The notes beneath the pieces were generated by a model. That model had not been told where the DNA came from and ran no database searches. It saw only the letters and a program-made list of their open reading frames with translations. The position numbers were made by a program, and so were the translations under genes. 64,000 nucleotides of DNA, taken from contig JBLKRX010000005.1 in NCBI GenBank assembly GCA_047608075.1, positions 62,001-126,000 of the forward strand, given 5' to 3'. The first letter of the stretch is position 1. Each line of letters opens with the position of its first letter. Source of the stretch: Ferdinandcohnia humi_A (GTDB lineage: Bacteria; Bacillota; Bacilli; Bacillales; Bacillaceae_L). Positions 35,104 through 43,849 of this stretch are shown here, one piece after another.

Positions 35104-35352
35104 TTATGCTTGTTCTGTTACATCACAGTCAATTAAATCCTCCAATGAATACGTGTGATTGAAACAAACATCTTCGACTTCATCTTCAAGATAAATTGTA
35201 AACTCCTCTAATTCCCCATCAATTTCCCAATCACATTCAATTCCAAATTTAAACTTAATAATGGAGCAAATGTGGTCGAGCTTTTCGACTGCTAATATTT
35301 CTTGTAATTCATTTATATTTAACTCTTCATTATTTATATCAATAGTCCCCAT
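35104..35352 (-). CDS. Small acidic protein related to the C-terminus of 35773-36435
   Basis: 82 aa after AAAGGAG. NINELQEILAVEKLDHICSI and YSLEDLIDCDVTEQ correspond to KLQMELAMEKLGHIRTI and YSIEEAVALVAETE in the gene at 35773. The two appear to share one domain, free-standing here. Very acidic; may be an immunity or inhibitor-like protein. Function unknown. Confidence 0.55.
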   Translation of the reverse strand: MGTIDINNEELNINELQEILAVEKLDHICSIIKFKFGIECDWEIDGELEEFTIYLEDEVEDVCFNHTYSLEDLIDCDVTEQA

Positions 35353-35399
35353 AGTTACTTCTCCTTTTAATTTTAAATTGGTTAAATCTCCAGCAAATT

Positions 35400-35657
35400 T
35401 TATGTAAAGTGTCCCACATAAAAGTAGTTCTTCAACATATTATCTTTACTGAAACATATAAGAGTATTTGCAAAAATCACAAATAATGTTTTAGAAATGC
35501 CAGTAGTATTATCAAGCACAAACCTACTTACACTTTCTCGAAATAATCTCTCTATTTTTTCTTTTAATACTCTTTCATTCCGTAGTTGGAGATATTCAAG
35601 TTCCTTGTATTTATATTTATCTCCATACAATTTTTTCAACATCAGTTTCATAACCAT
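35400..35657 (-). CDS. Small hypothetical protein
   Basis: 85 aa beginning MVMKLMLKKLYGDKYKYKELEYLQL. Basic helical N-terminus; no recognised domain. A hairpin AGTAACGTG...CACGTTACT at about 35708-35746 lies upstream and may separate it from 35773. Confidence 0.45.
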   Translation of the reverse strand: MVMKLMLKKLYGDKYKYKELEYLQLRNERVLKEKIERLFRESVSRFVLDNTTGISKTLFVIFANTLICFSKDNMLKNYFYVGHFT

Positions 35658-35772
35658 TCCCGCCCAAAAATATAAGTAATTCTTTATCTGAACAGAACGA
35701 CCATAAGAAGTAACGTGCAGAGTCTGTAATACTCCTACACGTTACTATCAAACTAATTCATTATTTTGTATC

Positions 35773-36435
35773 TCATTCAGTAAAATACATCTCGATTAAA
35801 TCCTCAGCCTCAGTTTCAGCAACTAATGCAACTGCTTCCTCAATTGAATAGATTTCTAACAAATGGTATCCCCCACAATTATCACAATCCTGAAATAACG
35901 AGTATTCTCCTTCATTTAATCCAATCACAATATCTATTCCAGAACTTAGCTCCAATATTGTTCTAATATGTCCCAGCTTTTCCATAGCCAATTCCATTTG
36001 AAGTTTTATATTAGTTTGTTGGGTATTCTCCCCACTCTGATTAATTTGCATAATTATTTCCTCCTCATTTTTAAAAAGTTCTTCATATTCATTCTCTGAT
36101 AGTGATTCAAAATGCTCCGTTAAGAAGTCTCCAAAATCAATCCCTTTTTCCTCTGCCATTTCCCAATAAAACGGATTATCAATAAACACAATATCTACAA
36201 TATTTTTAATCCCTAATTCTTTTTGCAGTCTGTTCTTATCTCTTTGTTGGCTTCTCTCTCCACCAGCCACTACAACTAATTCACCTTCGTTAAATGGCGA
36301 AACTTGTTTCTTAACCCTATCTACGCAAACAATATGAACAAGGTCGCTATCCTTTTCACCTTTCTCATATCTTCTCAATTCTTGTACCAAAGTTTTTTCA
36401 TCCTTGAATTTAATAAATGATTCTTGATAACCCAT
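35773..36435 (-). CDS. Hypothetical two-domain protein
   Basis: The ATG at 36435 was chosen (GGAGGAGG nine bases upstream; MGYQESFIKFKDEK). 220 aa. The N-terminal about 105 residues form an alpha/beta domain (VHIVCVDRVKK, ELVVVAGGERSQQRDKNRL, DIVFIDNPFYWEMAEEKGID). An acidic linker follows, then a domain shared with the small protein at 35104. The N-terminal part resembles a nucleotide-handling fold, but no motif is diagnostic. Confidence 0.55.
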   Translation of the reverse strand: MGYQESFIKFKDEKTLVQELRRYEKGEKDSDLVHIVCVDRVKKQVSPFNEGELVVVAGGERSQQRDKNRLQKELGIKNIVDIVFIDNPFYWEMAEEKGIDFGDFLTEHFESLSENEYEELFKNEEEIIMQINQSGENTQQTNIKLQMELAMEKLGHIRTILELSSGIDIVIGLNEGEYSLFQDCDNCGGYHLLEIYSIEEAVALVAETEAEDLIEMYFTE

Positions 36436-36485
36436 TTTTTCTTCCTCCTCCATCTCTTATTTACAAATATTATTCTTCCAATATA

Positions 36486-37043
36486 TTAAATTTCAATTTC
36501 ATACCACTTTTCATTTAGGTCCGACCCGACAGAAGCTCTGAAATATCTATCAATATCCGCACTACTAAAACGTAAAGACTTACCATCGCTTTTATGACGT
36601 AATTCCACTGCCATTACCTTTAGTCCCATTAGTTGAGAAGATGTAAGAGATTCCGCCTTTTTCGATATTTGCTCGATAGTTTCTATCGGAATCACTTTAT
36701 AAAATCCCCTAAGAAAACCACTCTTTTGGTAAATTAAAAGCATTAGTTCTCTTCCTGGTTTCCCCAAATCCAAGCATATATCTTCATTTACTAAACAGAC
36801 AAAAAGTAATAATGCTTCTTCCGAAGAAAACAATCCCTCGACTTCTCTTTTAGCCATTTCTATAAAATCATTAGCATACCGCAATATCGTATAAAGTTTT
36901 TCCTCTACACCAAATTTCAGGTCGGATTCGTTATTGAAATCCAAATAGGTTTGTTGATTAAAACATTTAAAGTCTTTAATTTGTTCAATCAATGGTTTTT
37001 CCAAATAAACAGATATACCTTTTCCTTCATCTAAGTTACACAT
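36486..37043 (-). CDS. Hypothetical 185-aa protein
   Basis: The ATG at 37043 was chosen (GGAGGG eight bases upstream; MCNLDEGKGISVYLEKPLIE). Mostly helical with GKPGRELMLLIYQKSGFLRGFYKVI in the middle. It has no recognised domain and ends 50 bp before the next gene. Probably the first gene of the 35104-37043 group. Confidence 0.5.
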   Translation of the reverse strand: MCNLDEGKGISVYLEKPLIEQIKDFKCFNQQTYLDFNNESDLKFGVEEKLYTILRYANDFIEMAKREVEGLFSSEEALLLFVCLVNEDICLDLGKPGRELMLLIYQKSGFLRGFYKVIPIETIEQISKKAESLTSSQLMGLKVMAVELRHKSDGKSLRFSSADIDRYFRASVGSDLNEKWYEIEI

Positions 37044-37170
37044 CACAATTCCCTCCAATTTTTCTATAATTTGATATGTGGTAATAAAAGTGCATCACCA
37101 ACTCCGTATCACTCGGTAAGTGACAATACAAACGTGTTTTCGCTATCAAATTTTCAAGGAACGACAAAAA

Positions 37171-37280
37171 GACCGTATTTATTTTTTGTAAGAACACATA
37201 GGTAGACACAACCATAGGGAAAAATCCTTTTGGATATAGTCAAAAAACCTATATGAAATTACAAGAAATAAATACGGCCT
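37171..37280. repeat. Long imperfect hairpin
   Basis: CCGTATTTATTTTTTGTAA and TTACAAGAAATAAATACGG are inverted, 70 bp apart, with an inner pair CATAGGT/ACCTATATG. This could be a structured RNA, a terminator or a recombination site. The surrounding 37059-37484 holds no gene. Confidence 0.55.
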
Positions 37281-37484
37281 CTTACCGTTGTCAGATAATA
37301 ATACATTTAATAATAAATGTATGAATTAGTTTCAAAAAATCTTCTTTAGGCAACAAATCAATTGACGTTGCCTGTATTCATACTTTACACCCCTATTTAT
37401 TATATGTCAATAACTTTTTTATCGACTATTGTCTTACTAAATATATCTTGATGGATATTTTTTGAGGAAAAAGGATTCTTTATA

Positions 37485-37886
37485 TTAAGCAATCTCTCTC
37501 TTAACCTTCTTAATTAAGGCAAAAAGCATCTTTATTATTTCGCAAATTTCCTTTTCCAACTGCTGGTAGGTCTCTAAATTCACATATCCCACCCGATAAA
37601 TTAGCTCAATCTGGCTTCTGGTCTCGAAAGCAGAGCCACATGCAATTGCGTAGAAGTGATACACCTGATTGGGAAATATACCTGCAAACCCTTGACCTTC
37701 AGCGAGATTCGAGGAAATCGACACCGATGCTCTTTCAAGCTGAGACCTTAAACCATATAGTTCATGTTTTGGAAATTCCTTAGTAAGTTCATAAATCTTT
37801 TCTGTTAATGACACCGCCTTTTTCCAAACCTCTAATTGTTTGAAGTCCTTTGCGAAAATGTCCTGTCCGTTCATATCCTTTTTCAT
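37485..37886 (-). CDS. Four-helix-bundle protein (23S rRNA intervening-sequence type)
   Basis: The ATG at 37886 was chosen (GGAGGGG seven bases upstream). 133 aa. DFKQLEVWKKAVSLTEKIYELTKEFPKHE and YGLRSQLERASVSISSNLAEG match the four-helix-bundle family named after proteins encoded in 23S rRNA intervening sequences. These form pentameric bundles; the biological role is still unsettled. It overlaps nothing and follows the 37912 gene by 25 bp. Confidence 0.88.
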   Translation of the reverse strand: MKKDMNGQDIFAKDFKQLEVWKKAVSLTEKIYELTKEFPKHELYGLRSQLERASVSISSNLAEGQGFAGIFPNQVYHFYAIACGSAFETRSQIELIYRVGYVNLETYQQLEKEICEIIKMLFALIKKVKREIA

Positions 37887-37911
37887 TTTTTTCTCCCCTC
37901 CTTCTTTTCTA

Positions 37912-38205
37912 TTAAGCAGTTCTGTATAGACTTTCAAGTTTTCTAACATACGCTGTTGTATCTTCTTTCAGCTCCTCTTTTAACCTAATTTCAATATTTG
38001 TGGATGTTTCCAATAACTGAAATCGAATATGCTCCAGTTCCTCTATTTCCAAATCCTTATACGATAGCCATAAAAAAGATTCTATCAATTTTTCAACTTT
38101 CACCTTCTGTATCTTTAATTCTTCTACATCGAGTCCGTATAATGAATCAAAAAACATGAGATTTTCAACCTGATTCAAGCTCCATTTAATTTGGTCTATG
38201 GTCAT
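37912..38205 (-). CDS. Hypothetical helical protein
   Basis: 97 aa after AAAGGAG. All-helical and acidic (MTIDQIKWSLNQVENLMFFD...). It lies directly upstream of the four-helix-bundle gene and is likely cotranscribed. In diversity-generating retroelements a four-helix-bundle protein (Avd) works with a partner, but no reverse transcriptase or variable repeat is present here. No family recognised. Confidence 0.5.
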   Translation of the reverse strand: MTIDQIKWSLNQVENLMFFDSLYGLDVEELKIQKVKVEKLIESFLWLSYKDLEIEELEHIRFQLLETSTNIEIRLKEELKEDTTAYVRKLESLYRTA

Positions 38206-39425
38206 TCAATTAGCTCCTTTCATTGCTTGTTTCCTTATAATTCAATTTTAGCAACTGAAAAGGATTTTTTGGGGTAAAAGTGGTCGGATGCTGTTCGAGC
38301 ACATTCAACCCTGTGAGCTACTTTTCTTTCCCTTCTATCCACTGCAACAACTTTATAAAATATGTTTCAAACGCTATTTATTTGTTAAAAATTTATATAT
38401 TTGCACTTTATTAGACTAAATCACTAAAATGTTGTTTTGCACGTTCGCTTGATGAAAACCTTGAGTTGAATTATGTCGAAATACTTTCAGAAAAGTTGTA
38501 TTAGTCCTTTTCTTGTATAATGGAGTTTTTTTATTTTTATACAACTTTTAGAGGACTTCCACATAATGAATGGAACAACATCCTATAGAATCACTTTACA
38601 ATGTGCCAATAGCACAAATTAGATTCTATTCTTCCAAAAAATCTAAGGTCTTCAATAAAACAGAAAACTTTTACATAAAGCCTTCGCTTATCTATTGAAA
38701 TGTCGCAAAAACTCTTTTGTTGCAACAGAACTGCATCAAATCTAAACCATCTAATGCAATTGTCAAATACCTTCATAGAAAAAACTCAAATGTAATAAAA
38801 AGCTGATACAATAAAACATTCAAGATGATTTGGAACTAAACTAAACAGAATAGCTAATACAATTCACAGTAATACCTAAAAGCGGATATCTGAAAAGCTA
38901 TAGTACATTGTAAATGCCACTGGGGCTTAACAAATATCTTGGCAACTGCATCTATAAAAAAGTCATTCTTCAACTGAAAAAGGCTCTTTTGTTACCAAAA
39001 GAACCAAGACCATCAAAGGAAATGCCCATAATACAAATAATACAACCGTAAACAATCACCTATAACCAAAAAATGCAATGGCTATTTGTGTAATATCAAT
39101 GCCATATGCCTTTATAAAAAAGCTGTATAATACAAAGCAAATGGATAATAGCACCACTGATTTTTCATTTAAATGTTGTTTTTTCTATTTCCATTTTGCT
39201 TATGTAAAAGTCAGGGTTTCATTTTAAACCATCCAGTGTTTTACAAGAAATATCTATAGGCGTATTTGTTATCCTCTGTTTTCTTGAATTGAGACAACTA
39301 CAGTTCAACTGATACCGATGACACTTTCTCTTTCCTCTGTAACTGAACGAACATGCAATACAACTGTTGCCAATTTAACAGAAAAAGGATGTCTGAAAAG
39401 TAGACACCCTTTAAGCAATTCGGTA
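38206..39425. other. 1.2-kb non-coding region, possible replication or regulatory region
   Basis: No credible gene on either strand. It is AT-rich and full of short recurring words (CAACTGAAAA at 38252 and 38970; TACAATAAAA, ATACAATTCA and ATACAAATAATACAAC between 38800 and 39060; AAAAAGCTG twice). In a segment that I read as plasmid-derived, this is the best site for an origin, but no iteron period or DnaA box set could be fixed by eye. Confidence 0.4.
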
Positions 39426-41120
39426 TTAGTTAAAAATGAACTTTTGACCTTTAATACTAATTTGATTGATTTGTAGAAATGGCTTCAAATCATCAAACAA
39501 CTTTGTGAAATTGGCACTACTCTTAATTCCAATTTGAATACGGACTTCTTTTTTTGTAATATCAGATTTCCCTGATTGCTTAAGATTTGCAAGAATGGTT
39601 TTAACCTCCTCAATTCTTTTATCAGTTAGGCTCGGCTTCTTTTCTTTTTCTTTTGCTCCAGCCCCTTTCCCTGCCTTATTCACTTCAATTTGGCATTTAT
39701 GATATTGGATACCTGGCATTTGCTCCAGCACCATATCTATCACTTCTTGATTACTATTGAATACATGTATCTTGGCATCCCCAGGATTATCACGTGCTAT
39801 TCTTCTGATTGCCTGATATATCTCCCCTGCAATCGTTGATAACCTAATTTTTTCAACATCATCATCTTGGAAAATAGCAATATTGTCAGTTAAAAGGTTT
39901 TCATGATATTTGTAGAAGAAGTTGGTGAGGGCGTATGTCCCATAGTCAAAGTTCGGGGTTTTCTGTACAATGACCGTATTAAGATTGCGGTAATTATTTT
40001 TTCCAATTAAGTTACCGAAGTAATCTACAGTTACTGGCATTCCTATTGTTTCTTGTATCCCATCAAATGAATCATTGAAATACGCTTCGATTCCTTTCTC
40101 AACTTGCTCCTTTAGCCCTTGTTCCGTAATGAACAGCATACCGCTACTATCTTTCAAATCTATTTGCTCTAATGCCCTTTCTGTAAGATTTATATAGTTC
40201 TTTAATGCCTTTTTGCTGGTATTTAAATTGTAATGGTAGAATTCTGCTTGTGAATAATCGTATATTTTAGGTTGATTAATGACATTGAATATGGCCGAGA
40301 GCGAATATTTATAGTCCAACTCTGCATTCGCATCCAAAATGATATTACAATCTAACATTACAAATTTAGGTGTCGAATCAAAAGTGTGAAATGCCCCTTC
40401 ATAGAAATAATAACCGTTATTCAAAATCTGCTGGAACTTGAATAACAACTCTTTATGGTCGGTTCTTTTGGCTTGTTCAGCCTTTTTTAATAACTGTCCA
40501 ATGACCTCTTTGTATTTATCATATTGCTCTGATTGAAAATTCACGAATACCATTTCCCTATTTTTTAGAATCGTAGAATCATTAGAATATTTATTCGCCA
40601 TATCTCTTAATAGACTGGCAAGGTCATCTGTTTCAGCAAAGCCATATTGAAATATATCAGTCCATAACTGCCCTATCTCCTTGTTTGTTACGGTTATTTG
40701 CTCCAACAAGTCGGGATATTCATCTATCACCAAAATGCTTCTATTCACTATCAAATCCTGATGGTCTCCTCTGCAAATATTAGAATACATCTTATGGGTA
40801 ATACAAAGGGTTCTTGCCTCAATTGCCTTTTTCCTTGCTCTTTTCTTTCTTGTATCTTCTCCTGTAAATGCCACTGCGACTTCTTTTCCAGCCAGTAAAT
40901 TAATACGCTCAGCAGTAGCATCCAGTTCCCCATCCTTTGAAAATCTTTGCACGTATAATGCCCTATCTTCTATTTCCGCTAAATACTGCTGTGCCCTCCT
41001 GCTCTTTCCAGCCCCCGCCTCGTATCCATAAACTGAAAACACCTTGTTATCCCATTTGTTTCTATCGAAAATTTGACTTTTTAAATCATCAAATACGCTT
41101 GTTGATACTACATTTTCCAA
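39426..41120 (-). CDS. Superfamily-2 helicase-like ATPase
   Basis: 564 aa, TTG start after AAGGAGGAAG. Walker A GYEAGAGKS (residues 32-40) and Walker B LVIDEYPD (130-137, Asp133/Glu134) lie with a motif-Ib-like ITHKMYSNI between them. The C-terminal half has YFGNLIGKNNYRNLNTVIV and IYQAIRRIARDN, like motifs V and VI. The last 60 residues form a likely winged helix (KKEVRIQIGIKSSANFTKLF). A nucleic-acid motor of plasmid or phage type; it may act in replication. Flanked by about 1 kb of non-coding DNA on each side. Confidence 0.7.
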   Translation of the reverse strand: MENVVSTSVFDDLKSQIFDRNKWDNKVFSVYGYEAGAGKSRRAQQYLAEIEDRALYVQRFSKDGELDATAERINLLAGKEVAVAFTGEDTRKKRARKKAIEARTLCITHKMYSNICRGDHQDLIVNRSILVIDEYPDLLEQITVTNKEIGQLWTDIFQYGFAETDDLASLLRDMANKYSNDSTILKNREMVFVNFQSEQYDKYKEVIGQLLKKAEQAKRTDHKELLFKFQQILNNGYYFYEGAFHTFDSTPKFVMLDCNIILDANAELDYKYSLSAIFNVINQPKIYDYSQAEFYHYNLNTSKKALKNYINLTERALEQIDLKDSSGMLFITEQGLKEQVEKGIEAYFNDSFDGIQETIGMPVTVDYFGNLIGKNNYRNLNTVIVQKTPNFDYGTYALTNFFYKYHENLLTDNIAIFQDDDVEKIRLSTIAGEIYQAIRRIARDNPGDAKIHVFNSNQEVIDMVLEQMPGIQYHKCQIEVNKAGKGAGAKEKEKKPSLTDKRIEEVKTILANLKQSGKSDITKKEVRIQIGIKSSANFTKLFDDLKPFLQINQISIKGQKFIFN

Positions 41121-41954
41121 TTTATACTTCCTCCTTTGTTGACTAAAGTTACTTGTTGAAAAAAGTATAATTCGGAGAATAAATTAAAAATATGGCTTTT
41201 GTGTCGAATGATGCTTTACCTAATATTTTACAGATAACAGCTATCCATTTCTTCTTTAAGAAACGTTCAGTTTTATATTGATTTTTTTGTTATTTTAGGG
41301 TTTTCAGTTTCAACTAATTTCAAAAAATAAGTTTTTTACGTAATAGAGTAAATAGATTCTCTTTTGAAATCTTCTCAGTTTCAATAGACCATAGATATTT
41401 ATGAGTTAATCGCATACTGGCGATTCAAATGTAAAAGTTATCCTTTGCATTGTAGTGACGACAATTTCAATAGATGTTATGTTTCCAAAAGGCTTTTGAC
41501 TTTTTGTTAGATGGATGACTTTTTCTATCGTTTACTTTTTAAACTACGATAGATTGTTCTAAAGATTTCCCTTTACAGCTTGGCTGATGATAAAAGTTTT
41601 TGTTTTGACAATTAGACCTTAGATTCTTCAAAATAAGGAGAGGTTTTGGAAAAAGTCTTTTGACATTTCGTAACAACCCTTTTCATCATTGTTCTATGGA
41701 TTTTAGATTTTTTTGGGGAGTATTATAGGTTTATGTATTCCGAAAGTTAGGAAGCCTTTTTAGCCTTACAGCCACAAGGGAAGGAGACGTTTTAAAGCAG
41801 AAAAATCCCACAATTTTTATTCTTTCTTTCCTCCCTTCCTTTTCTCAAATGAAGTTGCGATTTAAACTCTTTTTAATTAGCTTCCAGTCCAATATAAGAC
41901 GGTATCAAACATTGAAAACGTAGTATCGGTGAATAGGACTTGGTACAATAAGTA
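41121..41954. other. Non-coding region related to 56.2-56.9 kb
   Basis: No gene. Two blocks reappear in the region upstream of 56965: CAGCTTGGCTG-TGAT-AAAAGT (41577-41600) and TATAGGTTTATGT-TTCC-AA-GTTA (41724-41750). Both regions precede a plus-strand gene. A leader, a long promoter or an origin-type element is possible. Confidence 0.5.
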
Positions 41955-42194
41955 TTGTTAAGGAGGTCAGCAAAAGGCTTAGGAGGGGTACTGATAATCG
42001 AATTGGAAATGATGGCTTCCTATCATGCCAGGAAGAATAAGGTGACTAAAGTGGTGGAAATCGAAGAAGACGTTTTTTATTCAGAGGGAGATAAAGAGAT
42101 AATAGTTGATTTTATTGGATGGGAAACGAAAAATGGTGGGGTCATAATACTCAATCCATTGAAGGAGAATAAACTGGTTCAGGGAGGGGCTTAG
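41955..42194 (+). CDS. Small hypothetical protein (start uncertain)
   Basis: Frame to 42194 encoding ...MMASYHARKNKVTKVVEIEED and VFYSEGDKEIIVDFIGWET. AGGAGGGG at 41980 suggests that translation starts at the TTG/ATG near 42003-42009 rather than at 41955. Beta-rich, about 60 aa, with no family recognised. It follows the long non-coding region that has a relative upstream of 56965. Confidence 0.45.
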   Translation: MLRRSAKGLGGVLIIELEMMASYHARKNKVTKVVEIEEDVFYSEGDKEIIVDFIGWETKNGGVIILNPLKENKLVQGGA

Positions 42195-42258
42195 GGCTTC
42201 ATCCGTCTCCTTTCAAAATTGAAATAGACAATTAAAGCCCCAATCCTATCACTTTTGA

Positions 42259-43068
42259 TTATTGAGCTTCCGAATCAGGCTGTTCAACGTCATCAAAATT
42301 TATATCAAGTGTTTCTACATAATGAACGATAGTCTCAACGCTTTTGTAAATATTTGTTTCACGCAAAGGGGTGTCGCTCATTGCCCAAGCAAGAAATAGT
42401 TGACCAAGAACCGTCAGAACTGGTAATAGAACCTTTTTCCAAGTGCTTACTTCTTCTTCATTTAAATTTCCACTTTGAGCTTCGGCATCTGTGACATTTA
42501 CAATAATATTGATTTTAAGAGCCATATCGAAAAAGTGTGGCCGCTTAATTTTTACTTGAATATCTTCCTCATGTAGTTCCTCTATTTCTTTTACGTCATC
42601 CTCTGTATCATGAATATATTCACTTAGATTTTCCACAAAGGAACTGTTGATTGCAGAAGATATTTGATTAAAAAAGGGAGCAAATTGGGAAGCACTTGAG
42701 AAAGCTAAACCTTGGTTGCTCAAACCTGCTACAGCACTTGCCATTTGAGAAAAGTCATGACGTGGAATATTAGCCATTGTGTGCATAGGATTATTTATTA
42801 AATGAGCAACCACACCACTGTTCATCAATTCTAAGATATTGGACTGCTTATAAATAGCAAATGCATCACTATTCATTAGTGCACTTGACATTGTATTTGC
42901 TTTTTCAAACACACTTGCATGTTCCATATAACTTGCAACAACACTACTATTCGCCATTTTATTGGCTAACTCACTGGCTCTGGTCATACGATTTATCATT
43001 TCTTGATTCCTATTTATTTGATTCATCATCTTTTGCCATTTTCGTAAATGCTTAAATGAATCATCCAT
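42259..43068 (-). CDS. Fifth gene of the Qat operon: membrane-anchored helical protein
   Basis: 269 aa. The long helical N-terminal part is rich in Met, Asn and Ser (NQINRNQEMINRMTRASELAN). An acidic hinge (DTEDDVKEIEELHEED) follows, then one membrane helix near 208-226 (VLLPVLTVLGQLFLAWAMS) and an acidic tail. It lies 25 bp after qatD, so it is cotranscribed with the defence genes. It may act as a membrane effector or anchor, but this is inference and no family is recognised. Confidence 0.6.
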   Translation of the reverse strand: MDDSFKHLRKWQKMMNQINRNQEMINRMTRASELANKMANSSVVASYMEHASVFEKANTMSSALMNSDAFAIYKQSNILELMNSGVVAHLINNPMHTMANIPRHDFSQMASAVAGLSNQGLAFSSASQFAPFFNQISSAINSSFVENLSEYIHDTEDDVKEIEELHEEDIQVKIKRPHFFDMALKINIIVNVTDAEAQSGNLNEEEVSTWKKVLLPVLTVLGQLFLAWAMSDTPLRETNIYKSVETIVHYVETLDINFDDVEQPDSEAQ

Positions 43069-43093
43069 TACTGTTCACCACTTTCAAATATCC

Positions 43094-43849
43094 TTATTTG
43101 AAATCATTTCTTAATCCATACTGTTTTTGCTCAATTAACAGTCTTTTTAAATTACTTAATACAATAGAGCTAAAGTTTTTTATCTGGAGCTTTTCTTCAA
43201 ACTCCTCGTAGATTACAGGTAAGTTATATGATTTTCCTTTTATATCAGATTTTCCAAAAGGAGCATCAGTTTCAATAAGCAACTTATCCAAAGGTACAGC
43301 TTTTATGATGTTTAGACCCTTTATTGAGGTAAGCATTGAATAGTTTACGGATAAGTAATACCCATTTCTAATGATTTCTTCTAAAAGGCTTTTACTGCCA
43401 GAATACCAGTGAAATACTGCAAACTTAACCCTATTATCTATTAAAATTTCTAAGGTGTCTTTCTCAGCCATTCTGGAATGTATCGACATTATCTTGTTTG
43501 TCTCTCCTGCTCTTTTACAAATGTATTGAAATGCTCTTTGTTGTTCTGTTTTAGTTGCTATAAATTCTTTAGAATAATCTAAACCAACCTCACCAATATA
43601 TTTAGTATGAGGAAGCCATTTATCAAACAGCCTCATGTTGAATTGATGCGTCTTTGCTAATTGTGGGTTGTAACCCAAACCTATCTTCACATACTTATTA
43701 TCAGGAAATTCCCTCTTACACTTCTCAAATATTTCAGGTAAATTCGTAACAAAAAGAGCATACGTTTTGTTATGATAAAAGTAATCATACATTTCTCTAT
43801 AATTTTTGTAATAATCTATATGAATATGAAAATCAACTAAGCTGGGCAT
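43094..43849 (-). CDS. qatD: QatD, TatD-family nuclease
   Basis: 251-aa TIM-barrel metal-dependent DNase. Metal ligands can be read in order: FHIHID near residue 8, YIGEVGLDYS (Glu), MSIHSRM (His), VFHWYSG (His) and LIETDAPFG (Asp). The Qat system needs a TatD protein next to QatC, and the gene overlaps qatC by 17 bp. Confidence 0.92.
   Translation of the reverse strand: MPSLVDFHIHIDYYKNYREMYDYFYHNKTYALFVTNLPEIFEKCKREFPDNKYVKIGLGYNPQLAKTHQFNMRLFDKWLPHTKYIGEVGLDYSKEFIATKTEQQRAFQYICKRAGETNKIMSIHSRMAEKDTLEILIDNRVKFAVFHWYSGSKSLLEEIIRNGYYLSVNYSMLTSIKGLNIIKAVPLDKLLIETDAPFGKSDIKGKSYNLPVIYEEFEEKLQIKNFSSIVLSNLKRLLIEQKQYGLRNDFK

Noticed and set aside
37485..38205. Diversity-generating retroelement, suggested by the four-helix-bundle gene
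   Set aside because: No reverse transcriptase and no variable/template repeat pair was seen.
38591..38776. 61-aa minus-strand frame
   Set aside because: No ribosome site, unusual composition; the region looks non-coding.
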